Source of the DNA: Ciborinia camelliae
Taxonomy: Eukaryota; Ascomycota; Leotiomycetes; Helotiales; Sclerotiniaceae
Length of the DNA stretch: 64,000 nucleotides
Direction of reading: 5' to 3'
Assembly: GCA_025890175.1 (NCBI GenBank)
Contig: JANPYM010000003.1
Span: 2,848,795-2,912,794, forward strand
Shown here: positions 44,770 through 56,629 of the stretch, in pieces
Layout of the letters: each line of letters opens with the position of its first letter
How positions within the stretch are numbered: position 1 is the stretch's first letter
Translations under genes and position numbers: made by a program
Notes under the pieces: model-generated
Databases searched by the model: none
Seen by the model: the letters and a program-made list of their open reading frames with translations, nothing else
Told to the model about the DNA's origin: nothing

Positions 44770-47050
44770 ATTGGCAAGATATGCGGAGATGAAGTCAAGA
44801 TAATTTGATTTCAAGACTTGCGGTGGGTAAACATTGAAAGTTCAATCAAGGAAGAATGGGTTTGATAAAGCCCTTTATAAATTATGACGGGAAGAGGAAT
44901 TAAATAAATTCTAAATACTAAGTACCTAGTACCTAGTCTCTCTATCAAGGGATATGGGAAAGGTGGGAGTATTGTTTCGGTCACACCTTCTTTAAGTAGG
45001 ATAAGATGATGATCATGCAGATAAGAACATCATCGCATCCTGGGCAAAAATAGCAAGCGTTCCACCAATGGCAAGAACGATGGAAGGCAAGAATTGAACC
45101 AATACCAAAGATTATGATGTAAACTTTGCATCACCATTGGATCGCTCGCTAAACGTAAATGATAATTTGGAATTATTGGAGACTCGAGATACAAACGAAG
45201 TTTGAAAGCTTGGAAACGACTGAAAGCATCCAGCCAATAACCTTAGTTTTTTAGAGTATTATGTTGGTAAAACTTTCCCTGGTCAAGAAATGGCAATGAT
45301 ACGTACGAGCACCTTCCTATTCAAGACAGTGTGTGATTGATATCCATGTATTGCCCATGCCCAGGTGATAAAAGATTAAGATATTGAGAATCAAAGAATC
45401 TAAGAATCTAAGATACGTCCCCCGCGCCCGAACCGAGTTAACCGACAATTGATGAGACCGGACCAAATGAACGGACTTTTGTCCCGATTGGGGACGAGGA
45501 GGCTTACAAGCTTACCAGCTTACCGTCCCTTGGACTTGGTAAATTGGTAATCTTATGTTCCGGCGCTTCTCTTTCTTTCCTGCAGCATCAGCCAAGCCCA
45601 AACATTTATCCATCAATGAATGCAGAAAAGGCTTGGAAAAGCTTGTTCCAACTTCCGATTAACCTAACCTACCGATTACATAGATTACCCATCGCGGTTA
45701 TAACATTGGCAGTGGGAGTCGTGAAGGTCACTAAAATCTGACTGTACCTGTTTTTGGAGTTGGTTGTAGTAGAGTATCAAGAATATTGAAGACATTGATC
45801 GAATAATGGTTATTCGGGGCTGACGATATCTCCCGATATCCCCAAGAATCTGGTGACAAGATAGTGATCAGACCGAACTAACGAATGGAAATGAAGGATA
45901 TAATCTCTGACTTGCCAGCTGTGATATTGATTCCTACCCAACAAGAAAGTTGTCCGGTGGCACAGCCGCACGGCTATAGGAGCTGACGCCGAGTACAGAC
46001 AGGCATATAATGCGGTTCATACGGTTCATACCGTATTGATGGGCCGAACGTTTGATGAATGATGATATCCATGGTGTCATGGTGGATGTGATGGATGTGA
46101 TGGATAGGTATCATGATACTGTATGATGATAGATATGATATATCCTAGTAGGTAATCTTACATGTAATGTGCTCCGTATCATTTTGAAGATTAAAGATTT
46201 ATATGTGATTGGAAGTCAATGGGTTAAGGTTACTCAGCAAATCTTACTACGTATCACACGTGACTAAGGTTAAACTTTAACCCGGTCTCAACCGACGGGT
46301 AAGGATTAATATTTCAGGCTTTCAGCCCGCATTGTTTGAGTATGAGTGAGCTAAACGCCGCAGAATCTGGAAGCTATTCGAAGCTGCTACAGTGCTACCA
46401 GACCTACCTATTTACCACCCAACTAGGTAGTACCTAGTCAGGTTCAAGAATCAAGATGCCAGAAGATAATCCAGTCGAATCGTACTGTAACGCACTTCCT
46501 TCGCAATCTAGAAAATAGGTACCCATATATCTGAGACAATTGACACAATAAAAGCCTTAACTTCATCTAGAATCCTAGATATATCTAGCTAGCATAGGAA
46601 CTTCCTAGAAAGCTACTAGATCACCTATACCGTAACAGAGCTGCAAATTCCATTACAGATAATGATTGAGTATACTCTCAAGCGCATGCCTCATATTATT
46701 CACTTGTCCTGAGTTCTTTGATAGCATCTGCTTATTTTGCTTCAGTCTCAACGGAGCATATCGATTGACTTCCCGTGTATTCGAGCTTGGGGGTGGTTTT
46801 TTAGATGTCTTTAGTAGATTCAGAACACAATGGCGGAAATCAGGACTCTATTCTAGTGGATAGTTAGTTTCCTGTCCGCCAGTTGTTTCGATACGCTGCT
46901 AGAAAACTCTTGATATTTGGTAGAAGTTTCTATGTTTTATTCTAGAGTGTATATATACATGTACTCTTCCGAGATAGAGACCGATTATCATCACCATCAC
47001 CATCAGAACAAATAATCTCTACAAGCCTTTCCATATCCAAAGATTTCACA
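44770..47050. other. intergenic region, no supported gene
   Basis: This 2.3 kb region holds the promoter of the transporter on the left and of the Cys-rich protein on the right. Short frames such as 45544-45741 (+) show no domain. CCTAG-rich stretches occur near 44920-44940 and 46420-46440. A GATGTGATG repeat lies near 46085-46105. Confidence 0.45.
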
Positions 47051-47713
47051 ATGTCCGACAACTTACTCAGCACAGGAACTGAATCGACCCCTACCGAGGC
47101 AACCCTAAAGGTCACACCAGCAGGTATGGAAGATAGTGCATCAGATCAGGAGTCAAGCCTTGATATAGATACATTAGACTCGCACCTGCATGCTACCATA
47201 ACATACTTTTGCCGTATGGTTTTCCCCAACGACGGAGAAAAATCCCACACCCCATCTTCAGCGCTCGATGACTATCTGAAGGCGTTTGGGGAAATATTTG
47301 CTGACGAGGAAGACATCCTGCCTTTCCAACACGCCAATCTTGCTATGTTGGAATTGCGTTTGAGAGAAGGCTTGGAGGCGATGCAGGAAAAGAAAGAAGA
47401 GCTTGAGGTAGAGTTGGAAGGAGCTGGGTATGATTGTGGTTCATTATCGGATGATGGGACCGGTTATTGTCGCTATTGTGGGGGCATCGAGGGCGACGAG
47501 TGCGAAAGCGATAAGAGTGACGATGATCATTATTGCCACTGCAATGCAGACGGTGCGGCTATTCTCACTGACGGCGTTCCTTTGTACCACCACTGTGCCG
47601 TGGATATGGAGAACGAAGGTCCGGCAGACGGAGAAGACGAGCGTTTCTGCCGCTGTGCCATGTACGACGAGGGCTCTGATGATGACATTGACATTTACTG
47701 TGATTGCACTTGA
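47051..47713 (+). CDS. acidic cysteine-rich protein of unknown function
   Basis: Single exon, 220 aa, with an ATG in good context (CACAATGTC). I do not recognise the family. Residues 1-45 are acidic, Ser/Thr-rich and probably disordered. Residues 46-125 are helical, ending in a charged coiled-coil-like stretch (REGLEAMQEKKEELEVELE). The C-terminal 92 residues are very acidic and hold eleven cysteines at 129, 140, 143, 151, 162, 164, 182, 200, 202, 217 and 219. Four aromatic-led clusters stand out: YCRYC, YCHC, FCRC and YCDC. His160, His180 and His181 lie nearby. This spacing suggests metal binding, but it matches no RING, PHD or metallothionein pattern exactly. There is no signal peptide or membrane segment. 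It sits alone, with more than 2 kb of gene-free DNA on each side. Confidence 0.7.
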   Translation: MSDNLLSTGTESTPTEATLKVTPAGMEDSASDQESSLDIDTLDSHLHATITYFCRMVFPNDGEKSHTPSSALDDYLKAFGEIFADEEDILPFQHANLAMLELRLREGLEAMQEKKEELEVELEGAGYDCGSLSDDGTGYCRYCGGIEGDECESDKSDDDHYCHCNADGAAILTDGVPLYHHCAVDMENEGPADGEDERFCRCAMYDEGSDDDIDIYCDCT

Positions 47714-50700
47714 GATAATGAAGACCGATTGTATTGTGAGCGACAAAACTGCTGAGGGTGGAGCAGGTTCTCCCAAAAGAGACCGATCTTTGACACGAAG
47801 CTGAGATAGCTCCTCCGGCGCATTTACTTTGGTAGAGAACTTGAGATAGAGGGATTTTTGTATGTTGGTAGACAATGAAGACTTGTTGAGAAGGAAAAAT
47901 TGAAGCTTAAAGGCGTGAAGGTTATGATTTGTGATACTTGGATCTAAAGTTAGTGATTGGCCACTGTTCAAGGCTCATGGAAAGATACAAATACATAGGT
48001 ATATCTCAAAGAATAACGGTGGGTAAGCCTAAATTGGTTGGTAACCCCAAGTGTAGAACTTCTTTGTTTCATATCTGCCATTTGGCTGGAGCGGGGTTTT
48101 GACAAATTATTGGGCTGTTGTACTATCATACTCACTAGAGTAATAACATGACCATTTAGGACCACATATCTAAGTCCGTTTATGATTAGGATAAAAATCT
48201 GGCAAACAGCCTCATGTCTTGTCTGATCTTACAGAATTTTAAGTTCTATGAATGAACTTGGGAGTGATTACGATATGCTTCCACGCTGTGTGAATTTATT
48301 TGGGATATTATCCTTGATCTAACAGGTTTTTAATTGGAGAAGAAAAGTACACATTGTAGATATTCCCGGCGAGAAAGGGCTGGCATTTCGTAGTCTGAAG
48401 ACGGTGGGTAACATTTGGAGCTTTTTGCTACAGCGAACGGGCGATTATTGTGTAGATGTTTCCCACCACTACTGGTTGGGTAGCATGTGCTGTAGTTGAT
48501 TTTAGTTATTAGCTAGGCAAGCCATATTAGCTTCCAGTATGCTCAATCTCCCAGCTATCATAGGTATAGATTTTGTAGCAGACTAAGGGCCAAATATTTC
48601 CTTAGTACTGTCCGCTCGAATCGAGGATAAATCTAGAGTGGAAGTCACTCTATGAAAATGAACATGGGCTTGATAATTTGGCTGTTTGAAGGCTGTAATC
48701 TGTCTCAATATCATCTAATTATGGACTTTTATTGCCGTGGGGTTGTACTGAACTTCTTAAGATAGGCCGATGTCGGTCATCATCTTCTTCTCTGTCAAAA
48801 GTAAAATGAAAGGTGCATTTAGTATTGAGCCAAGACTTACAAATACATGGAAGGTGATTGTTTCTGAGTCACGGAATAGTATGCCTAGTGTGGCCGTTCG
48901 TGGAAAAGGAAGATGAAAGCCATTTTCTTCAGACCACGAGGCTCGCAAGGTTTGCAGACAGTATGGTTGAGAAATTTAGATAGGTATCCAGCATTCTATT
49001 GCTGCTTTCCGTCTTAATATGGCAATATAGAAGCCCACATGAGCACCTGTTTTGGTCTACCAGGACCGTTCAAACCACGAGAAGTAAAGGGTGTTCATAT
49101 ATTGCCTCAATATGGCAACACGACAAGCACGTTGCTCAACCTAGAGGTTTCAATAATAAATTTGAAAGATACGTCCTGCAAATCTCCTCTATTGGGTAAT
49201 TCCATGTAGCATTCACTATCTTCTTCAAGCCTTAGTCACTTGCCTATTGATATCAGCGAGGTGACTTAAAAGAGCTCGTATAATCCTTCATGAAAGAAGT
49301 ATGTCATGTAGAACTTTCAAGACGGAGTGATTGAAGAGGCGGCCCATGCAAACAAAAGCACTTCGTATCATTAACACAATCAATCAATGTTGTATATTCG
49401 ACCAGATACAAAATTTCGGGGAGTAAATTGGGATTGATCCTTCGAATTCAGGCTGTAACGGCTGGCAGAAGAATGAAGTACGGGAAACAGAAGAGGGTTG
49501 CGACGGCTGGCGATAATGGATGCAATTGCCATTGGAAGTATCGGACAAAACGACAGAGAAGATGACATGCATGTGCCGTGAAACATGCGTGAGAATGACG
49601 AAATTTTGCCAAAATGTATCCGTACGGTTGAATACCAGGCTTATAGAGTGCTTATATGATCGCCGCTTGAATTGTCGTTACTTGAATTGATGTAGAGGTT
49701 TCCCCCTGAGAAAAATGCGGAGGGACTGCTTCCGCACCCCAGTTTTGGGTAGCCGATACACCCGAGCTCATGCTTCCATTGCATAGGCACTTTACTCCAA
49801 CAACTCGATAGAGCCATGTTTAAACAACTAGTGTGAGAAAATGGGATGAATCAAGAAATATTGGGAACTGCATCAACCTTCATGAACATTGAGGTTGTGT
49901 TTGACTTTGTGGTGTTATACTACATCACTTCAGAATATAGAAAGCAAAGCGGGTAAGTAAATGATGGCTTATCCAACACATATACTTGTAGACATATACT
50001 ATGAGATTTTTGAGGCTGCCATGTGCTCTTGATATAATCTGCAGTCAGCATTCAGCATTCGGCATTCACCATTCACCATTATACGTTGTAAAGCTTTTTG
50101 GGAACTTTTGGTGTTGTTCTGCAGGTACGGCGTGTTTGGTGTTTTGGACTTGTTTGATGGTTCAACTACAGCTATAGCTATAGCTACAGCAACCCCAGCA
50201 GCAACCTATTAGGAACTTGTAATATCAGAGATTCTCGAATAATATAGTTCTTTATGGTCAAGTGGTGCACATTAATATTGATTAAAGGGGATTTATATAA
50301 CCCTATTAACCGATAACTACCTACCTAGGAGAATAAATTGTCTTTCTTCTCCCGATGCCGCGTCCCGAAGATGACCCGAAAAGCCGTCTCAACTCTAAAT
50401 CTAAATCTAAAATCTACTCTATCGCAACCCCTCGTTTCAACATGCAGACAAAATGGAGTCCCTAATTTGATGATTAACAAATGTATCGCGAAGGTGGTGA
50501 CATGGCCAGGCCAATCATACTGACTATTGTTGCAAGACTTATCATCCCTTCCTTCCTATCCTAGTAGCCAACTGAATACCCAAATCATCCAATCTTTGTC
50601 AAACGCGGGATGAAGCCCCCGCATACAGTGAACCCATTCTGGAGCCTCCGAAGCCTCACATTGGATCCATGATACCTATTGAATTTGCTACTCGCTACTT

Positions 50701-50900
50701 AATTCGTGAAACTAACTCGTCCCAGGTATAAGAAGGAGCTTTGTTCATATTTGAGGGTGCTGGAATAATAACCTTAACCTTTCAGCACGCACTCCACAAG
50801 TCGATTGCTCCCTCGAAAACTTATACCCACCATGCGAACGGAGCACTCCTTTTCAACGAACCATCCACCTCAAACTACACATGAGCCACCTTTGTCCAAT
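47714..50900. other. intergenic region, no supported gene
   Basis: This 3.2 kb region has only short frames without domains. It contains a fivefold 7-bp repeat (50046-50080), a CTATAG palindromic run (50170-50190) and a CTACCTACCTAGG motif near 50319-50330. The last 400 bp should hold the promoter of the beta-mannosidase gene. Confidence 0.45.
50046..50080. repeat. fivefold 7-bp tandem repeat CASCATT
   Basis: Five head-to-tail 7-mers: CAGCATT twice, CGGCATT once, CACCATT twice. Confidence 0.85.
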
Positions 50901-53533
50901 ATGTCTAAGCATACCATAATTCCAGTTGATAAGAATTGGACCTTCAAACAAGCGGACAATGAAGATTCTAAATTCCTGCCTGTCGCACAATTTCCTACGA
51001 ATGTTCACTTGGACCTCATTGCCAATGGCATCATACAAGACCCTTTCATGGGTAAGAATGAGAATGATGTACAATGGATTGGTGAAACTGTCTGGATATA
51101 CAAAACAACATTTTCATCGCCCGCAATATCAGCAGAAGATAAAGCTAGCGTTAAAGCAGTTCTGGCCTTTGATGGATTAGACACATATGCCACCGTTCTC
51201 TTAAATGGCAAGGAGATCCTTAAGACAGATAACATGTTCATACCAGAACGGATTGACATTACAACTCACTTGAAAGACGAGGGAGAGAATGAGTTAGAAA
51301 TCACGTTCGAGAGCGCATATCTCAAAGGATGTGCCATAGTGGAGAAATACCCGGATCATCATTGGGGTTGTTGGAATGGAGATACGTCCAGACTTGCTGT
51401 TCGGAAAGCGCAATATCACTGGGTATGTAAAAATCACTTGCAATATGTAAGAGTCATAAATTATTGACATTTTACCTCGCTCAGGGATGGGACTGGGGTC
51501 CAACTCTCATGACATGCGGGCCCTGGCGACCAATAAGCATTGAACTCTTCTCCTCTCGCATCTCAGACGTCTACTTTACGAGCAATGTGGACAAAGCCCT
51601 GAAAACCGCAGAACTCGTTGCGAATGCAGATGTCGAAGGCAAGGCCACGCAAGTTAAGTTCGATATCACTCTGAACGGCGATCTCATTGCCACTAAAACA
51701 GTTGTCTCTTTTGAAGGTCATGCTACCCATGCCTTTACAATTGAAGATCCTGCACTCTGGTTTCCAATCAGGTATGGCAAACAACCATTGTATGATCTTA
51801 CTGCAACTCTACTTCATAATGATACAGCAATATCGACGCAGAATAAGAAATTTGGCTTGCGCAGAGCAGAGCTAGTACAAGATTCCTTGACAGGCCAGCC
51901 AGGAACATCATTTTTCTTTAGAATCAACAATATTCCTATTTTTTGTGGCGGTAGCAATTGGATTCCTGCCGATAACTTTATCCCTCGCATCAGCAAGGAG
52001 AAGTATCGTGACTGGGTTAAGCTGGTAGCAGACGGAAATCAGTTCATGATTCGAGTCTGGGGCGGTGGAATATTTGAGGAGCAAGCCTTCTATGACGCCT
52101 GCGATGAATTGGGTATCCTAGTATGGCAAGATTTCATGTTCGGGTGCGGAAACTATCCCGCTTTCCCAGACTTCCTCACTTCTGTGAAGAGGGAAGCTGA
52201 GGAGAACGTTAAGCTTCTCCGACACCATCCTTCCATCGTTATCTGGGCTGGTAACAATGAGGATTACCAATATCAAGAATCGGAAAGCCTCACTTACGAC
52301 TTCGACAATAAAGATTCCGAGAGCTGGTTGAAGACGAACTTTCCAGCCAGATACATATATGAGAAAATTCTGGTGGATGTCTGTACTGAACTGATTCCAG
52401 ATACATACTATCACTATGGTAGTCCTTGGGGTGGGAAAACATCCGCAGATCCCACCATCGGCGATTTGCATCAGTGGAACGTTTGGCATGGTTCTCAAGA
52501 GAAGTACCAAAACTTCGACAAGCTCGTGGGACGATTTGTTTCTGAATTTGGCATGGAAGCATTTCCCAATATCAAAACCATAGATGCGTTTCTCCCGCTA
52601 GGCAAACACGACCCTGATCGTTTCGCACAGTCTTCCACTGTCGATTTCCACAACAAGGCCGACGGCCATGAACGTCGTATAGCTTTATATCTAGTTGAAA
52701 ACTTCCGCTACGCCCCCGATCCCCTCGAACAATTCATCTATTCCACACAACTGATGCAAGCCGAGTGCTTAGCCAGCGCATATAGGCTATGGAAACGCCA
52801 ATGGAAAGGCCCGGGCAAAGAATACTGTGGTGGCGCCTTAGTCTGGCAGATCAATGATTGCTGGCCCGTAACATCCTGGGCCATCGTCGACTACCATCTC
52901 CGGCCTAAACACGCATATTATACCGTCAAGCGTGAAATGGCCCCGATATCCCTCGGCATCACGCGCAAAGAACACATAATCCCCCGAGACAAATACACAC
53001 GTGCACACGTGACCAAAACAACCAAGATCGAAATCTGGGGCTCAAACCTAGGTCTCCTGGACATCACCACCGATGTGGTCGTCAAAGCCTTTGATGTCAT
53101 AACCGGGCGCGAAACGTTCTCCAAAACCATCGCATCGGCTCTTCTCTTACCGGAGAACCGCTCTACCGAGATCATCGCCATGGATGTACCCGTCCGAGAA
53201 CCCCACGTCGACGAAGAATCCCGCACGGTCGTCGCAGCCTACCTCATCCAGGACGGCATCCAAATCGCTCGCTCCATCAACTGGCCCGAACCGTTGAAAT
53301 ACGTACACTTGCAAAAGCCCAAACATCTCCAGGCGGAACTATCGAAAGATGGAAAGGTGGTGGAGATTAGTAGCGAGGTACCTGTTAAGGGGGTCGCTCT
53401 TGAATGCGAAGATGATAATGTGAGGTTTGAGGATAATTTGGTCGATATTGTGCCAGGAGAAATGGTCACGGTGGCTGTTGAAGGTGCGAGTGAGGGGACG
53501 GATATTGGGGTGAGGTATTTGGGTATGGTTTAG
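50901..53533 (+). CDS. mndB: beta-mannosidase, glycoside hydrolase family 2 (type B, intracellular)
   Basis: Exons are 50901-51422 and 51485-53533 with a 62 nt intron, giving 856 aa. The enzyme removes terminal beta-1,4-mannose from manno-oligosaccharides, finishing mannan breakdown. The N-terminal sugar-binding domain (about 1-190) has WIGETVWIYKTTF and HHWGCWNGDTSR. Then follow an immunoglobulin-like domain and the TIM barrel from about 315. The acid/base is Glu433 in IWAGNNED and the nucleophile Glu528 in FVSEFGMEAFP, both in family context. No signal peptide is present, so this is the cytosolic B type rather than secreted MndA. In-frame ATGs at 50832 and 50901 are both possible. 50901 fits the usual short leader before the first strand; 50832 would add 23 residues. 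Its 3' end faces xylitol dehydrogenase. Confidence 0.95.
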
Positions 53534-54037
53534 AGTGGCTGGGGATGTCTTCCTTGTTCTTTCATTACACGCAATCATGATGGTTTTATGATATTTATCG
53601 ATACTAGTGGAGATTCCTTTATACGATAACTCAAGTTATTTACCTTTCTATCCTCTTGAAATTTCAATCCTTGGGACGTAGAAAATGTACTGAATGATAC
53701 AAGTATACTTCTCACTCAACGTGGGAGCGTGAAGCTATTCTGCTGGATAATTATATCCGGATAATTTTCCGCTGGGTGGTCCAGGTGGACTAAATTTAAC
53801 GCAACTCAATCCACAAAGTAGTCCTGATGAAGAAGATGTGTGAAGATAGAGGATATACATTTATTCAAGATTACATACAATAAATACACTTGCTGAAGAC
53901 AGAATCCCCGTATTTTCATTTTTCTGGCACATCAGATCGGATACCCTGACCCCTCACCGCCCATCCCCACCCACCATTGCCCTTTCATTGACCGTAAACA
54001 CCAACTCCTGCTCCATCAGTTTCAATTCTCATCAGAT
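53534..54037. terminator. convergent 3' region between beta-mannosidase and xylitol dehydrogenase
   Basis: This 504 bp tail-to-tail spacer must hold both polyadenylation regions. An AATAAA motif (53879-53884) is seen on the + strand. No gene is visible. Confidence 0.45.
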
Positions 54038-55175
54038 TTATTTTTCATTTGGACCCTTAATCAAAACCTTGATACCTTTTCCTTCCCTCACACTCTTGAA
54101 AGCCTCTTCGGCATCCTCAAACTGGACCTCCCCAGTAATCAACTTCTTCACATCCACCTTTCCAGTGCTCACCAATTGCACTGCCAAAGAGTAATCTCCG
54201 CTTCCATATCTGAAGCTTCCTTTGGCTGTGATTTCCTTGGTGCACAACTCCATGATTGGGAAGTTGATATCTGGTTTGCCCATTCCACCTTGGACATATG
54301 TTCCTCCACGACGTACGACATTTATAGACGCTTGGATGGAGGGCTCCGCCCCTGATGCATCAATTACGACATCTGCGCCTTCTGGAAGCCCAACTTGAGA
54401 TTTGAGATTTGAAGCATTTTCAGCGGCGGGGATACGCTGAGGAGTAAAGGTATGGGTGGCGGCGAAGGATTTCGCGAATTCGAGACGAGTGGGCTGGATA
54501 TCAGCTGCAACGATGATAGATGCTCCATATGCACGAGCTACTGCCATACATAAGAGACCGACAGGACCCGCCCCCATTACCACAACAGATTGTCCTGGAG
54601 TGATCACGGCTTGTTTGCAGATGTGCACTGCTACAGCAAGGGGCTCAATTAAAGCCCCTTCTTGAAGCGAGACGTGCTCGGGGAGTTTGTAACAAAAGTC
54701 TGCTGGGGATGAATAGAATCCAGTAAGAGTTCCATCGATTGGAGGAGTGGCCGCAAAATGCATTTCCGGACAAAGGTTGTAGTGACCGGAAAGACAGGCA
54801 GGACAGCGACGACATGGATAACCGGGCTCGAGAGCTATACGATCGCCAACCTTCAGAGTTTTGACGGCCGACCCCACGCTAACAATTGTACCTGCAGATT
54901 CGTGGCCTAATACCATGGGATCTTTCACAACATATGGACCAATAGCACCCTCAACCCAGTAATGAACATCCGATCCACAGATACCGGTGTAGTTTATGGC
55001 AATAAGAACATCGTGTTCAGATTCGAGTTTTGGAACTGGCCGATCTTCGAATTTCACAGAGAAAGGCTTTTCGAGAACGAAAGATTTGTTCTATAACTAG
55101 GTAGTTAGAAGACGTTTAGAATAGCGGGGGAACATGCTGGGGATTTCTTACACTTTTTCCTGTTATGTCTGCCAT
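54038..55175 (-). CDS. xdhA: xylitol dehydrogenase (D-xylulose reductase)
   Basis: Exons are 55175-55152 (only 8 codons, MADITGKS) and 55090-54038, with a 61 nt intron, giving 358 aa. The enzyme oxidises xylitol to D-xylulose with NAD+, the shared last oxidation of the D-xylose and L-arabinose pathways, in the cytosol. Catalytic zinc ligands are Cys46, His71 and Glu72. Structural zinc cysteines are 101, 104, 107 and 115. The Rossmann motif GAGPVG is at 181-186, with Asp205 for NAD selectivity. HYWVEGAIGPYVVKDPMVLG and GSFRYGSGDYSLAVQLV are typical of fungal xylitol and sorbitol dehydrogenases. A small first exon is common in this family. Sorbitol dehydrogenase activity is the main alternative. 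Its promoter carries a threefold 31-32 bp repeat and two CreA-like sites. Confidence 0.93.
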
Positions 55176-55325
55176 TGTGCTTAAATGTGTGTTGCTTCGG
55201 CTGAAAGTTGCGAATGTTATCCCTTTTGATCCTTTTTATTTTATGAATTGAAAATCTGGGTTGAAGGATTGATGATACCTATGTATAGTTTTGAGCTGGC
55301 TATAGAATGAGCTTCGGTCATATCA

Positions 55326-55348
55326 CCCCACTCTGACAGCGACCCCGC
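55326..55348 (-). promoter_or_regulatory. direct pair of CreA-like SYGGRG sites
   Basis: On the minus strand GCGGGG (55348-55343) and GTGGGG (55331-55326) both fit SYGGRG and are 11 bp apart, 151-173 bp upstream of the xylitol dehydrogenase ATG. The spacing equals that of the pair before L-arabinitol dehydrogenase, although there the pair is inverted. Confidence 0.4.
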
Positions 55349-55431
55349 GATGATTTATCCATTTACCCGCACCAATCAGAGAAACATGTCGTCACGGAAG
55401 AAACTTTTCCGAATATCCCGAAATTAAGTGG

Positions 55432-55525
55432 GAAGGTACTACGAGAGCTTCAAAACATCGTGAGAAGGTACGACGAGAGCTTAAAATATCGCGAGAAGGT
55501 ACGTCGAGAGCTTCAAGTATCGGGA
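55432..55525. repeat. threefold 31-32 bp tandem repeat in the xylitol dehydrogenase promoter
   Basis: Units at 55432-55463, 55464-55494 and 55495-55525 each begin GAAGGTAC, carry CGAGAGCTT in the middle, and end near ATCGNGA. They differ by a few substitutions and one indel. They lie 257-350 bp upstream of the start codon. The repeated cores could be clustered binding sites for a transcription factor; no known factor is assigned. Confidence 0.85.
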
Positions 55526-55669
55526 GATGCGATATGCGAAGATGAAGTTATATGCGGCAGTGAATTTCGTTAACGTCCAAGTGAATTTCTTTGCGCTCGG
55601 TTGACGTCATCACCGATTGTGGATGAAATCCTTCTGAAAGACGGGTATTGAAACTGTCACGGCTTTCAC

Positions 55670-56128
55670 TCATCGATGAAGGTGTTTGTAGCTGAAGTAA
55701 AGTATCCAACCCAGACCCAGACCCGCCATCCCGGATAATCCAAATCCAAATCCAAGAGTCTCTCTTGGTGCATTGCTCGTTTGGGAACTTGTACTCAAGC
55801 TACCAGTGATGGTAGTAGTCGTCCCAATACTACTAAACTCCGTGACGGTAGATACATCAGGTAGATGTGTTCCTTGAAGCGATTCAGTTGCAATTCCCGT
55901 GGGAGTGATAGTTAATATTGAAGATGGGCGCGTAGAAAGAGTGGGAGATTTGTTGTTGTTGTTATATGAACATGTCGCAGGAGTGAAAGTCGTCCAGGAA
56001 TTAATGGCCGGAATGTAAGTTGACACAGCAGATTGACACAGCATAGTATTTCCAATATTGTAACTTTCCGCCGTTACATTATCGATGGGAAAGCCGGGAA
56101 AATATGAAGTAAGATACGAGGAAGACAT
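55670..56128 (-). CDS. small Ser/Thr-rich protein with a C-terminal membrane segment
   Basis: The frame gives 152 aa from the ATG at 56128; the upstream in-frame start is only TTG. The body is rich in Ser, Thr and Asn, with an asparagine run (YNNNNKS) and two cysteines (about 30 and 53). Residues about 126-146 form one glycine-rich hydrophobic helix (LGFGFGLSGMAGLGLGWILYF), followed by a short basic tail (SYKHLHR). There is no signal peptide at this start. The layout resembles a small single-pass surface protein with an O-glycosylated outer part, or a tail-anchored protein. A missed upstream exon with a signal peptide is possible. The function is unknown. Confidence 0.55.
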   Translation of the reverse strand: MSSSYLTSYFPGFPIDNVTAESYNIGNTMLCQSAVSTYIPAINSWTTFTPATCSYNNNNKSPTLSTRPSSILTITPTGIATESLQGTHLPDVSTVTEFSSIGTTTTITGSLSTSSQTSNAPRETLGFGFGLSGMAGLGLGWILYFSYKHLHR

Positions 56129-56629
56129 TATTGAGGATTGCAATAATTAAAAATTAAACAAAAAGGAGAAAATGAATATGAACATGGAAAAGAAAAGGAA
56201 AAGGAAAACAATGTGCAAAATTATATATTACAGTAGTAACAGTGGTTTAGGTTAGGTTACCACTCTTCCAAATGTTCAAAATCAAGAAAAATAATAATAT
56301 CCATGCAGGCCTGTGAGAGGAACTTCCAATAAGAAGGCGGTGAAGTGCAATAACTTCAATATTATTTGGGCAGAATCTTTTTGAATGACGCCCATATGTA
56401 CGGACGGGTAATAATAAGTATGTACTACCACCAGTACCAGAGTTGAATCACCTCCAAACTTTATCGGTTGCTTGTACTTCAATTCCTATTTTCAATTGTT
56501 TATTTTAGTTATGAAGCTTCAAATCTTATAATCTCAATTGAATTTAATACTCTCCATATCCTCTCAATCCCCTCAACCTTCCCTTCTCCTACCCCTCCCC
56601 CGCATCATTTCACTCATCATCCTCTTACA
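56129..56629. promoter_or_regulatory. divergent promoter region upstream of COQ10
   Basis: This 501 bp region lies between divergent start codons. The last 130 bp before COQ10 are C/T-rich, like a fungal leader. No specific site is recognised. Confidence 0.45.
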
